DNA of 64,000 nucleotides from Pseudomonas sp. B21-028 (GTDB taxonomy: Bacteria; Pseudomonadota; Gammaproteobacteria; Pseudomonadales; Pseudomonadaceae): NCBI RefSeq assembly GCF_024749045.1, contig NZ_CP087184.1, positions 1,860,001 to 1,924,000 on the forward strand. Reading direction: 5' to 3'. Below are positions 11,399 through 19,290 of this stretch, one piece after another. A program made the position numbers and the translations under genes. Each line of letters opens with the position of its first letter. Positions within the stretch are counted from its first letter, which is position 1. The notes under the pieces are model-generated. The model searched no databases. It was not told the origin of the DNA and worked only from the letters and a program-made list of their open reading frames with translations.

Positions 11399-12490
11399 AT
11401 GAAGATTTTGACAATTATTGGAGCGCGCCCCCAGTTTATTAAGGCAAGTGTCGTTTCTCATTTCATTTCCACGTTGTCGGGAGTTGAAGAAATTGTCGTT
11501 CATACGGGGCAGCATTTTGACTCTAATATGTCTGATGTGTTCTTTCATGAGCTGGGTATGAGTGCTCCGGCCTATTATCTAGATATTCATGGTGGCAGTC
11601 ACGGTGATATGACTGGGCGGATGCTGATTGAAGTTGAAAAGGTTTTGCTTCTCGAACACCCTGATATTGTACTTGTGTACGGCGACACCAACTCCACATT
11701 AGCGGGAGCGTTGGCGGCCGTGAAGTTGCATATTCCCGTCGCGCATGTGGAAGCCGGGCTGCGATCTTTCAATATGGCGATGCCTGAGGAAGTGAACCGG
11801 ATTCTGACCGATAGGGTTTCTCGTTGGATGTTTACCCCTACCACAACGGCGGCAGAGCATCTAACAAAAGAAGGTGTGAGTACAGCCAACATAGTTCCAG
11901 TCGGAGACGTCATGTACGACGTCGCGAAATTCCATGGCGGACGTGTCGACGCCCGTGGGCGCGTAATGTCTAAGCTCGACCTCAAAGAAGCCGGCTTTGT
12001 ACTGGCGACAGTTCACCGAGCAGAAAATACCGATGATTCCGCTCGGCTTACCTCGATCGTCGAAGCATTCCGTGACCTGTCTACCGATTTACCGATCGTG
12101 TGGCCAGTGCATCCGCGAACCAGAGCGGTTTTGGATAAACGTGGACAATTGGATGATATGCCTAAGAATCTGCATCTGATCGACCCAGTTGGTTATTTGG
12201 ATATGGTTCAGCTCGAGAAGCACGCCGCACTTATTGCCACTGACTCAGGCGGAGTTCAGAAAGAGGCATTCTTCTATGGCGTCCCCTGCGTCACGTTGCG
12301 GGATGAAACTGAGTGGACGGAGTTGGTCGAAGCCGGATGGAATCGACTGGTATCATCGAAGTCGTCGCAAGAAGTTGCAGCAGCTATCCGTGCTGCGGTG
12401 GGCACTAAAGGCCAAGCTGTCCAGCCTTACGGTGAAGGCAATGCGGCAGAACTGATCGTACGGCGCCTTGTTGAGGATCTTTCGGCATGA
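11399..12490 (+). CDS. wbpI: UDP-2,3-diacetamido-glucuronate 2-epimerase WbpI
   Basis: Converts UDP-GlcNAc3NAcA to UDP-ManNAc3NAcA, the last step of the donor pathway begun by WbpA. The 363-residue protein belongs to the non-hydrolysing UDP-GlcNAc 2-epimerase (WecB-like) family. It shows GARPQFIKA at the N-terminus, GDTNSTLAGA, HVEAGLRSFN, MPEEVNR and TDSGGVQKEAF. The stop overlaps the wbpJ start (ATGA). Confidence 0.93.
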   Translation: MKILTIIGARPQFIKASVVSHFISTLSGVEEIVVHTGQHFDSNMSDVFFHELGMSAPAYYLDIHGGSHGDMTGRMLIEVEKVLLLEHPDIVLVYGDTNSTLAGALAAVKLHIPVAHVEAGLRSFNMAMPEEVNRILTDRVSRWMFTPTTTAAEHLTKEGVSTANIVPVGDVMYDVAKFHGGRVDARGRVMSKLDLKEAGFVLATVHRAENTDDSARLTSIVEAFRDLSTDLPIVWPVHPRTRAVLDKRGQLDDMPKNLHLIDPVGYLDMVQLEKHAALIATDSGGVQKEAFFYGVPCVTLRDETEWTELVEAGWNRLVSSKSSQEVAAAIRAAVGTKGQAVQPYGEGNAAELIVRRLVEDLSA

Positions 12491-13713
12491 AGAATGTCTG
12501 GATTTTTAACCACTACGCGCAAGAACCAGGTGGCGCAGGTGGCACGCGTCACTATCAACTGGCGAAAAATTTGCCTGCCTATGGTTGGAAGGCTTCAATT
12601 ATCGCTGCCAGTGTAGAGCATCAGTCTGGCCGACAGCGTCTTGACGTTTCTGAAGCCGTCAGGCTTGATGAGTATGCTGGCATTCCGTTTCTGTGGCTAA
12701 AAACGTCTGAGTACAAGGGCAATGGTACCGCGCGAATGCGCAACATGCTCGAATACACTTGGCAGGTTGTTAAGCCTGGTAGGCTTTCCGCCCTGAACAA
12801 ACCTGATGTCATCATTGGATCTAGCGTTCATCCTTTTGCAGCAGCCGCTGGAGCCATTCTTGCTTGGCGACATAATGTGCCTTTCGTATTCGAAGTGCGG
12901 GATCTGTGGCCGGAAACGCTGATCGATATGGGGCGGTTGGGACGCAACAGCATGATCGCTCGGACGCTTCGTGTTTTGGAGAAGTGGCTTTATAAGCGTG
13001 CGAAGCGGATTGTTGTGCTGCTGCCCAAGGCGCATGAATACATAGTGCCTATGGGCATTGATGCGAAGAAGATCGCCTGGATTCCCAACGGCGTCGATCT
13101 CCAGGATTTTCCTCGTCCAGAGGATAAGGTGGCCGGAGATGGGTTCACGCTTATGTATTTCGGAGCTCATGGTCCAGCCAATGGATTGGATAATGTTCTA
13201 CGTGCGCAACACATCATCGAAGAAAATCCCGAAATGTCGCATGTTCAGCTACGGATTATTGGCAATGGCCCGTGCAAGGCCGAATTGATTGCCTTGGCTG
13301 GAGAGCTGGGCCTCAAACGCGTCAGTTTTGAAGACCCTGTTCCCAAGCGCGAGATACCGGCGTTGGCCGCGCAGGCGGACGCGTTTGTTTTCAACCTGAT
13401 TAACGCTCCAGTGTTCAAATACGGAATCAGTTCAAACAAATTGTTTGATTTCATGGCTGGCCAGCGTCCGGTTCTGTTCTGCTGTGATGCGGGCAACAAC
13501 CCCATCGAAGATTCTGGTTCCGGATTTACGGTCGAGCCAGGCAACCCCAAGGCGCTAGCTGACGCGGTCACCAGGCTGTCCAGTCTGACGACTGCCGAGC
13601 GAATGGCCATGGGGAATGCGGGAAGGCACTACGTAGAAGTCGAGCATGGTTTCGACAAGCTTGCAGGAAGTTTGGCGCATTGTTTGAATGAAGCCTGTGA
13701 GACCAGCAGATGA
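12487..13713 (+). CDS. wbpJ: O-antigen glycosyltransferase WbpJ (GT4 family)
   Basis: GT-B glycosyltransferase of 408 residues, probably adding the second mannuronic acid derivative. The N-terminus (HYAQEPGGAGGTRHYQLAK) and the EVRDLWPET motif are typical of this GT4 subgroup; the donor domain contains IPNGVDL and SNKLFDFMAGQRPVL. It overlaps wbpI by four bases and the next gene by four. In PAO1 wbpK and wbpL follow; here they are replaced by a pglC/pglD/aminotransferase set. Confidence 0.86.
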   Translation: MKNVWIFNHYAQEPGGAGGTRHYQLAKNLPAYGWKASIIAASVEHQSGRQRLDVSEAVRLDEYAGIPFLWLKTSEYKGNGTARMRNMLEYTWQVVKPGRLSALNKPDVIIGSSVHPFAAAAGAILAWRHNVPFVFEVRDLWPETLIDMGRLGRNSMIARTLRVLEKWLYKRAKRIVVLLPKAHEYIVPMGIDAKKIAWIPNGVDLQDFPRPEDKVAGDGFTLMYFGAHGPANGLDNVLRAQHIIEENPEMSHVQLRIIGNGPCKAELIALAGELGLKRVSFEDPVPKREIPALAAQADAFVFNLINAPVFKYGISSNKLFDFMAGQRPVLFCCDAGNNPIEDSGSGFTVEPGNPKALADAVTRLSSLTTAERMAMGNAGRHYVEVEHGFDKLAGSLAHCLNEACETSR

Positions 13714-14300
13714 AGAGAGTCGTTGATTTTGCCGGAGCCCTTATGGGCTTGATCATTTTGTCACCGATTATAGTAGTCGTGGCAATATTGATAAAGCACA
13801 AGCTGGGAGGGCCCGTGTTATTCCGGCAGGTTCGCCCCGGACGTGAGGGTAAGCCTTTTAAGATGATCAAATTCCGCACCATGCGTGATGCTTACGACCA
13901 CAATAATGTTCCGCTGCCCGATGCACAGCGTATGACCCCGTTCGGTAGTTTCCTACGTTCCAGCAGTCTGGACGAATTGCCGGAGCTGTGGAACGTACTT
14001 AAAGGCGACATGAGCCTCGTAGGACCTAGACCGCTGTTGATGGAATATCTTCCGCTCTATAACGAGCGACAATACCTTCGGCATAGAGTAAGGCCAGGCG
14101 TTACCGGTTGGGCACAGATCAATGGGCGAAACGCTTTAAGCTGGCCGGAGAAGTTCGAACTGGATGTCTGGTATGTGGAAAATCGTTCTTTTTGGCTAGA
14201 TCTGCAAATCATCGCGTTGACGGTTAAGAAAGTTATGAAGAAAGATGGTATTAGCGCTAGTGGAGAGGCCACTATGTCAAAGTTCACGGGCAATAAGTAA
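13710..14300 (+). CDS. pglC: Polyprenyl-phosphate sugar-1-phosphate transferase, PglC type
   Basis: Monotopic phosphoglycosyltransferase that should load the first sugar onto undecaprenyl phosphate. The 196-residue protein has one N-terminal hydrophobic re-entrant segment (about 5-28), then KFRTM, the catalytic Asp-Glu dyad in LDELPEL (Asp88, Glu89), and the signature GDMSLVGPRPL. Size equals PglC of Campylobacter, not the longer WbaP/WcaJ type. Starts inside the wbpJ stop and overlaps the next gene by one base. Context (PglD- and PglE-like genes, WbpM) suggests UDP-diNAc-bacillosamine as substrate. This is inferred; UDP-FucNAc cannot be excluded. Confidence 0.85.
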   Translation: MKRVVDFAGALMGLIILSPIIVVVAILIKHKLGGPVLFRQVRPGREGKPFKMIKFRTMRDAYDHNNVPLPDAQRMTPFGSFLRSSSLDELPELWNVLKGDMSLVGPRPLLMEYLPLYNERQYLRHRVRPGVTGWAQINGRNALSWPEKFELDVWYVENRSFWLDLQIIALTVKKVMKKDGISASGEATMSKFTGNK

Positions 14301-14920
14301 TGAAAAAACTTGCAATCCTTGGTGCAAGTGGGCATGGGAAAGTGGTCGCCGATACCGCTGAATATTGCGGGTGGGAAGATATTACTTTCTTCGATGATGC
14401 ATGGCCTTCCGTCACTAGTATTGGCGTTTGGGCTGTGATTGGTACTTGCAGCCAGTTACTTGAGCGGGTCCGTGAGTTTGACGGGATAATTGTAGCTATT
14501 GGTAATAATGCTGTTCGCCAGACCAAGCAGGCTGCACTCACTCAGCGTGGCGCTATTTTACTGACGCTGATCCATCCTTCCGCTTATGTCAGCTGCCACG
14601 CGACGGTAGGGGCGGGTACCGTGATATTTGCTGGAGCTGTTCTCAATGCCGGTGCCAGAGTGGGGCTGGGCGGGATTCTGAATACAGGGTGTAGTGTCGA
14701 TCACGACTGCGTTCTAGGTGATTTCGTTCATATCAGCCCTGGTGCCCGGCTCGCCGGTGGGGTCGTGGCAGGAGATCGCAGCTGGGTAGGCATAGGTGCG
14801 TGCGTAAAGCAAATGCTGACCATCGGTGCCGCCGGGGTAGTGGGGGCCGGGGCTGCTGTCGTGGCAGATGTGGCAGAGGGTCTGACAGTGGTTGGCGTTC
14901 CGGCGCGGGTTCTAAAATAA
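14300..14920 (+). CDS. pglD: Sugar O/N-acyltransferase, PglD/NeuD family
   Basis: Likely acetyl-CoA-dependent N-acetyltransferase acting on a UDP-4-amino sugar. The 206-residue protein has the PglD architecture: an N-terminal Rossmann-like domain (LGASGHGKVVADTAE), then a left-handed beta-helix with hexapeptide repeats and the general-base histidine in the VDHDC motif. It overlaps the pglC-like gene by one base, and the aminotransferase gene follows after 79 bases. Together they match the order and content of bacillosamine loci. The precise sugar is inferred from context. Confidence 0.83.
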   Translation: MKKLAILGASGHGKVVADTAEYCGWEDITFFDDAWPSVTSIGVWAVIGTCSQLLERVREFDGIIVAIGNNAVRQTKQAALTQRGAILLTLIHPSAYVSCHATVGAGTVIFAGAVLNAGARVGLGGILNTGCSVDHDCVLGDFVHISPGARLAGGVVAGDRSWVGIGACVKQMLTIGAAGVVGAGAAVVADVAEGLTVVGVPARVLK

Positions 14921-14999
14921 TTCCACCAATTTTGGCCATGCAACGGTAGACTTTGTAGCCATATGCATTCTCGCCAGTTTGATGAATCAGGATTAGTCA

Positions 15000-16193
15000 A
15001 TGTTGAATACCCCCTTTTCTCCATGGCCATCTTTCTCTGAAGAAGAGGCAAACTGTGCTCGCGATATCATTCTGTCCAACAAGGTAAATTATTGGACCGG
15101 GGAGGAGTGCCGCCAATTTGAACGAGAGTTTGCCGATTGGGCCGAGACTGATTATGCGGTCGCAGTGGCCAATGGTACGGTAGCGCTCGACTTGGCGCTG
15201 CAGGCGCTGGATATTGGCGCTGGTGATGAAGTAATTGTGACTTCCCGAACCTTTTTGGCCTCTGTTTCCTGCATCGTTAATGCCGGTGCCATCCCTGTGT
15301 TTGCGGATGTAAATGCGGATTCGCAGAATATTGATGCGTCAACCATCAAGGCAGTCCTGTCTCCTCGTACCAAAGCCATCATCTGCGTTCACCTTGCCGG
15401 ATGGCCTTGTGATATGGATCCCATCATGGCCTTGGCGACTGAGCACGGGGTCCGAGTAATTGAGGACTGTGCACAGGCGCATGGTGCCCGATATAAAGGC
15501 AAGGCGATCGGGTCGATAGGCCATATCGGTGCTTGGTCGTTCTGTCAGGACAAGATCATGACTACTGCCGGTGAAGGTGGCATGGTTACGACGAATGATC
15601 GTGAACTTTGGGCCAAGATGTGGTCGTTCAAGGATCATGGAAAGAGCTGGGAAGCCGTGTATGAGCGACAGCATGCCCCAGGATTCCGTTGGCTGCACGA
15701 GAGCTTTGGCACCAACTGGAGAATGCTGGAGGTACAAGGCGGAATTGGCAGGATTCAGCTGAAACGGATGCCTCAATGGCATCAGTCGCGGTTGGCTAAC
15801 GCTCGCCGTATCTGGGATTGCGCCAAGGCTTTGCCGGGGTTGCGTGTTCCTGAAATTCCCAGCGACAGCGTGCATGCAGCGTACAAGTGTTATGTCTTCG
15901 TAGAGTCGGATCAACTCGCAGACGGGTGGGATCGGGACCGGATTCTTGGCGAGATCAGCGCTCGCGGCGTGCCTTGCTTTTCGGGTTCATGTTCAGAGGT
16001 CTATTTGGAGAAGGCTTTCGACAATACGCCCTGGCGACCCGAGGAGAGCTTGCCAGTGGCAGCGCGACTTGGAGAAACAAGCCTGATGTTCTTGGTTCAT
16101 CCTACGCTGACGGACGCCGAAATGGCCAAAACTTGCGACGTCTTGACAATGGTCATGCGCCACGCCGCTGGAAAATGCAATCTATCCAGATGA
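15000..16193 (+). CDS. UDP-4-keto sugar aminotransferase, PglE-like (DegT/DnrJ/EryC1/StrS)
   Basis: PLP-dependent aminotransferase of 397 residues. The PLP lysine lies in SFCQDKIMTTAGEGG, and IEDCAQAHGA is the cofactor-packing segment. It is distinct in sequence from WbpE in the same cluster. Next to pglC- and pglD-like genes, the best fit is amination at C4 of the 4-keto sugar produced by WbpM, as PglE does. A frameshifted wbpM 3' end starts almost at its stop codon, which indicates that this gene once sat directly before another wbpM copy. Confidence 0.82.
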   Translation: MLNTPFSPWPSFSEEEANCARDIILSNKVNYWTGEECRQFEREFADWAETDYAVAVANGTVALDLALQALDIGAGDEVIVTSRTFLASVSCIVNAGAIPVFADVNADSQNIDASTIKAVLSPRTKAIICVHLAGWPCDMDPIMALATEHGVRVIEDCAQAHGARYKGKAIGSIGHIGAWSFCQDKIMTTAGEGGMVTTNDRELWAKMWSFKDHGKSWEAVYERQHAPGFRWLHESFGTNWRMLEVQGGIGRIQLKRMPQWHQSRLANARRIWDCAKALPGLRVPEIPSDSVHAAYKCYVFVESDQLADGWDRDRILGEISARGVPCFSGSCSEVYLEKAFDNTPWRPEESLPVAARLGETSLMFLVHPTLTDAEMAKTCDVLTMVMRHAAGKCNLSR

Positions 16194-16222
16194 TCCGTTA
16201 CTCGTCAAGGTTGTTGAAGGTA

Positions 16223-16329
16223 AAGAGTTTTTCGCGTGTTCGGCAATTGCTTCGAGAGTTGATAAATGGATACTCACCCAAGGGGAAATCGTGGATTGTA
16301 TATATCAGCAACGACTGAGGGATGGGTAG
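16223..16329 (+). pseudogene. wbpM: Remnant of a second wbpM: frameshifted 3' end
   Basis: One frame reads RVRQLLRELINGYSPKG at 16235-16285. After a one-base shift the next reads GEIVDCIYQQRLRDG and then stops at 16327-16329. The intact wbpM at 19291-21285 ends RVRQLLRDTVSGYAPDG then GEIVDWIYQQR, so the two segments line up across the frameshift. The base is lost in the A/G run at 16280-16285. Only about the last 33 codons survive. The copy is a scar left after the PglE-like gene and cannot be functional. Confidence 0.82.
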
Positions 16330-16657
16330 TTTTTAAATCTCAGGCCTTTATAAAGTTCTTTAGTTAACACTCTACGCTCAACTGCTACGTCAACAAGCTG
16401 GCAGTTGATAAATGGTGGAAGTACCTATGAGAGGAGTCGCGGCAAAACACCTCGGCCCCGAGCCACGCGGGAAGCATTGTCAGGGAAACCGGCAGACAGC
16501 AGCTGAGCCGCGAATTATGTGCGCTGGGTACCAACGCTAGCTAAGGGTACAACGAACAGCTTTGATGCAAACGTTGTGTGAGGAACGGATGCTTGGCCAT
16601 GACTTAACTTCTCGCACAGGTCTCATTCGCCAGGATACACACAGGCATGTATAACTG
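16330..16657 (+). other. Gene-free stretch between the wbpM scar and the new wzy
   Basis: About 330 bases without a coding region that I can support on either strand. Composition is mixed, with a GC-richer core near 16440-16520. I found no inverted repeat ends of an insertion sequence and no strong promoter. It may be further debris from the recombination that built this part of the cluster. Confidence 0.4.
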
Positions 16658-17836
16658 ATGATTATTAAGCCGCCCTTTTTAATGATTGTGCAATATCTGT
16701 TTGCCTTGTTATTTCCAGGGACTATTCTGTATTATGTCGCTGTTACAAGCCATGTAATGCCTCCTCTTGTTAGTGGCTACTTTGGTGCAATTTGCGTTCT
16801 GTCATTGCTCATACTGTTTCCATTAAGCGTTTGGAATGTACTGCGAGGTGGGAGAGTGGAGCGCGTAGCGTTTTCATATATGCTGTTTTTATTGTTTTTC
16901 ACCGCAATTGTCATTTGGAATGGGCTGTTTGGTGATTCTAGCGTTATGACTTGGCATCTGGTTTCAGTTCTGCAAAGTTTGACGGTATTTATGTTGTGTA
17001 AAAGAGTCTTCTCGTATTCTGTAGGAACTTCTCGCATTATTTTGCTTTGTTGGTTGGCAGCTTCTATATGCATGCTTACATTTACCGTAGATGGCCGATT
17101 CATGCTTCGAGCAATGGCCGATGACGTTGGTCAGATTCCTAGCTATCAAACGTTTGCGCTTTGCTATTTCATTGCAACAGTATTCATTGTTGGGTCTGTA
17201 ACAAATCGTCAGCTACGCATGGGTGTTCATGTTGTTGCGTTAGCCTGTTTATATATCAACTCTGCCAGGAGTGAGTTTGCTGGTTACGTTTTTTTTGCCT
17301 TGCTGTTGGAGTTTCTTTCTTACAGGAAGAAGCTCACTCCAGTTATTATTGGTGCAGTGGTTATAGGTTTGCTTTCTGTCATGCTGGCTACTGGTGGTGT
17401 TGTCATTCCGGAGAGCAGAATTGCAACTTTGGTTAACTTGGAAGAGGATAATTCGAACAGCGAGCGGGATAGAATGGCTCGCGAAGGTATGGAAAAAATA
17501 TTTAATAGCCCTATAGTTGGCGCGTACGGCGAATATGAAGAAGGCGGATATATTCATAATGTAATGTCGGTATGGCAAGAAACAGGTGTCGTTGGTGGGT
17601 TATTCTTTACTCTATTGGCTTTCCTTCCGCTCATTCAGGGGTGTGTAAATTATATTTTTGGTAGCTCAACGCACCACTCAAATATTGCTATTTCACTGCT
17701 CGCAACATCAATACTGCTTTTGATTGTAGGGAAGTACTTTACATACTTGATGCTTCCCGCGGCGTTGGCTATCTACGCGGCCTCTAAGCCTGGGAATCTT
17801 CGCGATCAAGCGAGTCTAAGCTCTGTACGAAAATAG
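16658..17836 (+). CDS. wzy: Candidate O-antigen polymerase Wzy (Wzy/WaaL-like membrane protein)
   Basis: Integral membrane protein of 392 residues with about ten hydrophobic segments. A periplasmic loop near residues 255-300 is followed by a GGYIHNVMSVWQETGVVGG stretch, which resembles the H-N...E-G region near the last membrane helices in O-antigen ligase/polymerase proteins. Since the ancestral wzy slot (6122-6387) holds only a remnant and no other polymerase is visible, this is the best candidate Wzy for the altered O-unit. The gene is clearly A+T-rich compared with the flanking chromosome, suggesting transfer. An O-antigen ligase is the main alternative, but waaL normally lies in the core locus. 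Confidence 0.7.
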   Translation: MIIKPPFLMIVQYLFALLFPGTILYYVAVTSHVMPPLVSGYFGAICVLSLLILFPLSVWNVLRGGRVERVAFSYMLFLLFFTAIVIWNGLFGDSSVMTWHLVSVLQSLTVFMLCKRVFSYSVGTSRIILLCWLAASICMLTFTVDGRFMLRAMADDVGQIPSYQTFALCYFIATVFIVGSVTNRQLRMGVHVVALACLYINSARSEFAGYVFFALLLEFLSYRKKLTPVIIGAVVIGLLSVMLATGGVVIPESRIATLVNLEEDNSNSERDRMAREGMEKIFNSPIVGAYGEYEEGGYIHNVMSVWQETGVVGGLFFTLLAFLPLIQGCVNYIFGSSTHHSNIAISLLATSILLLIVGKYFTYLMLPAALAIYAASKPGNLRDQASLSSVRK

Positions 17837-18233
17837 CTCGTGATTACCGCAGGAGCACGCCAGTTAAGCCATCAAAAAGCTATGTTGCGATGGTATGCTG
17901 CCCGCGGTCCTTGCGGCAGCTATTTTCGTTAAAAGCGAAAGATCCACGCAGAGATGAATTTTAGTTTTGCACGTGCAATATATACCAAGTGCCAATGGCA
18001 TAAAGAATTTTTGATCAAAACATGGGCGACCGATGAAATGTAGAGACTTTCTTATTTCTGCAGAAGTAGTCGCCACTCTTTGGCGACTCCTTTCATTCGT
18101 AGATTAATGCCGCCAGCATACTTACGATTGTATGCGTCCGGTCAAGTCATCTATCCAACCCCGCAACGCGAGGACATGGTGTGCACTTAAATTTAAGTGG
18201 GCACCCAGTTCTAGCCTTTTAAGCGGGTATATC
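17837..18233 (+). other. Gene-free A+T-rich stretch between wzy and IS66 remnant
   Basis: No supported coding region. The only structure I see is an inverted repeat at 18068-18088: eight-base arms AGTCGCCA and TGGCGACT around a five-base loop. It could end the wzy transcript, although only a short T-rich tail follows. The sequence just before 18234 may include the left end of the IS66 remnant, but I could not define a terminal repeat. Confidence 0.4.
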
Positions 18234-18735
18234 ATGCAGCCAATACGCCGTTTCTATTCCAGATCCTTCAAGGCTCAGGTCATTCAAGAGTGTGCCCAGC
18301 CCGGCGCCTCGATTGACAGCATCGCCCTCAGCCATAACCTTAACGCAAACCTCGTCCACAAATGGATTCGAGTGCAAGCGCAGCAAAGCACGGCGCTCCA
18401 ATTCACGTTTAAGCTATCGCCTATCTTTATCTTCGCAACGCTAATGTGCAACGTTGGTCTGGTAATCGCATAGCTCAGGTCTATGGCAAACATCACAACG
18501 AAAACCGTTATAATGGTCCGTATCTGCCGAGCCAAAAAACAAAACAATTATTGCTATATAAAAAATTTTTTGACGCCGTTCGTCACATATTTAGAGCTGC
18601 GACAAGCAGAAGCTACAACAAGAGTCGGATGGGCTGTTGGTATCAATAAATGAAACCTCTAGTCGTGACTGCGTCACATACTTGAAAGACATGCCATATG
18701 CGCAGTCGATGGCCGATTACGAAGCATTGCTGCCG
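18234..18735 (+). mobile_element. Remnant of an IS66-family insertion sequence
   Basis: A frame opening at 18234 (MQPIRRFYSRSFKAQVIQEC, then ASIDSIALSHNLNANLVHKW) is the start of an IS66-type TnpA accessory protein, recognisable to about 18405 before it runs into unrelated sequence. At 18670-18735 a second segment reads DYEALLP, followed by a stop where a Trp codon is usual, matching the C-terminus of an IS66 TnpC transposase. Almost all of tnpB and tnpC is missing. No terminal inverted repeats or target duplication were found. It lies immediately before the truncated wbpL and plausibly caused its disruption. Confidence 0.68.
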
Positions 18736-18745
18736 TAGAACTGGA

Positions 18746-19176
18746 CACCAGAGATACTACGGTAAACTAAAGTCTTACGCTGGATGGTGGGGTTTATGGA
18801 TCGCGTTCGTCGGCATTCTCCTAAGCCTGCTAGCGCTACAGACGGCTCGGGTGTCATCCAGGCTGCTTTGGGTCTGGTTGATTCTGCTAGATGTCGTTAT
18901 TGTCGATGCAACTGTTACTTTATTACGACTTCTGCTACGAAGCGAAAAATCTACGAGGCTCATCGGATCCATGCTTATCAGTTTGCCTCCCACCAATATG
19001 GTCGGCATCTACCGGTGACGGCGGCGGTGGCGTCGATTAATATGTTCTGGTTGTTGCCGCTGGCAGCATGTGTCGTATTATGGAATGTGGATAGAATGTT
19101 GGCTTTAATCATTGCCTACGTGCCTTCGGTACTGCTGGCCGTCAGCATCTCATGCTGGCGTGTTGAGAAGGCATGA
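18746..19176 (+). pseudogene. wbpL: Truncated and frameshifted wbpL (ancestral initiating glycosyltransferase)
   Basis: Two adjacent frames together give the C-terminal third of a WbpL/WecA-type (MraY superfamily) transferase. Frame one: WWGLWIAFVGILLSLLALQ and then VDATVTLLRLLLRSEK. Frame two: KIYEAHRIHAYQFASHQYGR, then HLPVTAAV and a final membrane segment. The switch occurs at the A-run 18945-18949, consistent with loss of one A. The 5' two thirds, including the metal-binding loops, are absent, and IS66 debris lies upstream. It cannot be functional. A PglC-type enzyme at 13710-14300 probably replaces it. Homology is recognised from family motifs. Confidence 0.75.
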
Positions 19177-19290
19177 TTTAAAGGTAAAAATTCGCATTTT
19201 TTGTTTATGGGGTGTCCATCGTTCGATGACGGAGCCGCGTCCATTGAGATCGGATTGGGTTTAGGAGAGGCCGTGGTGCATGAAGGATTT

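Noticed and set aside
13710..14300. WcaJ/WbaP-type transferase
   Set aside because: It lacks the four N-terminal membrane helices and the extra domain; its 196 residues match the minimal PglC form.
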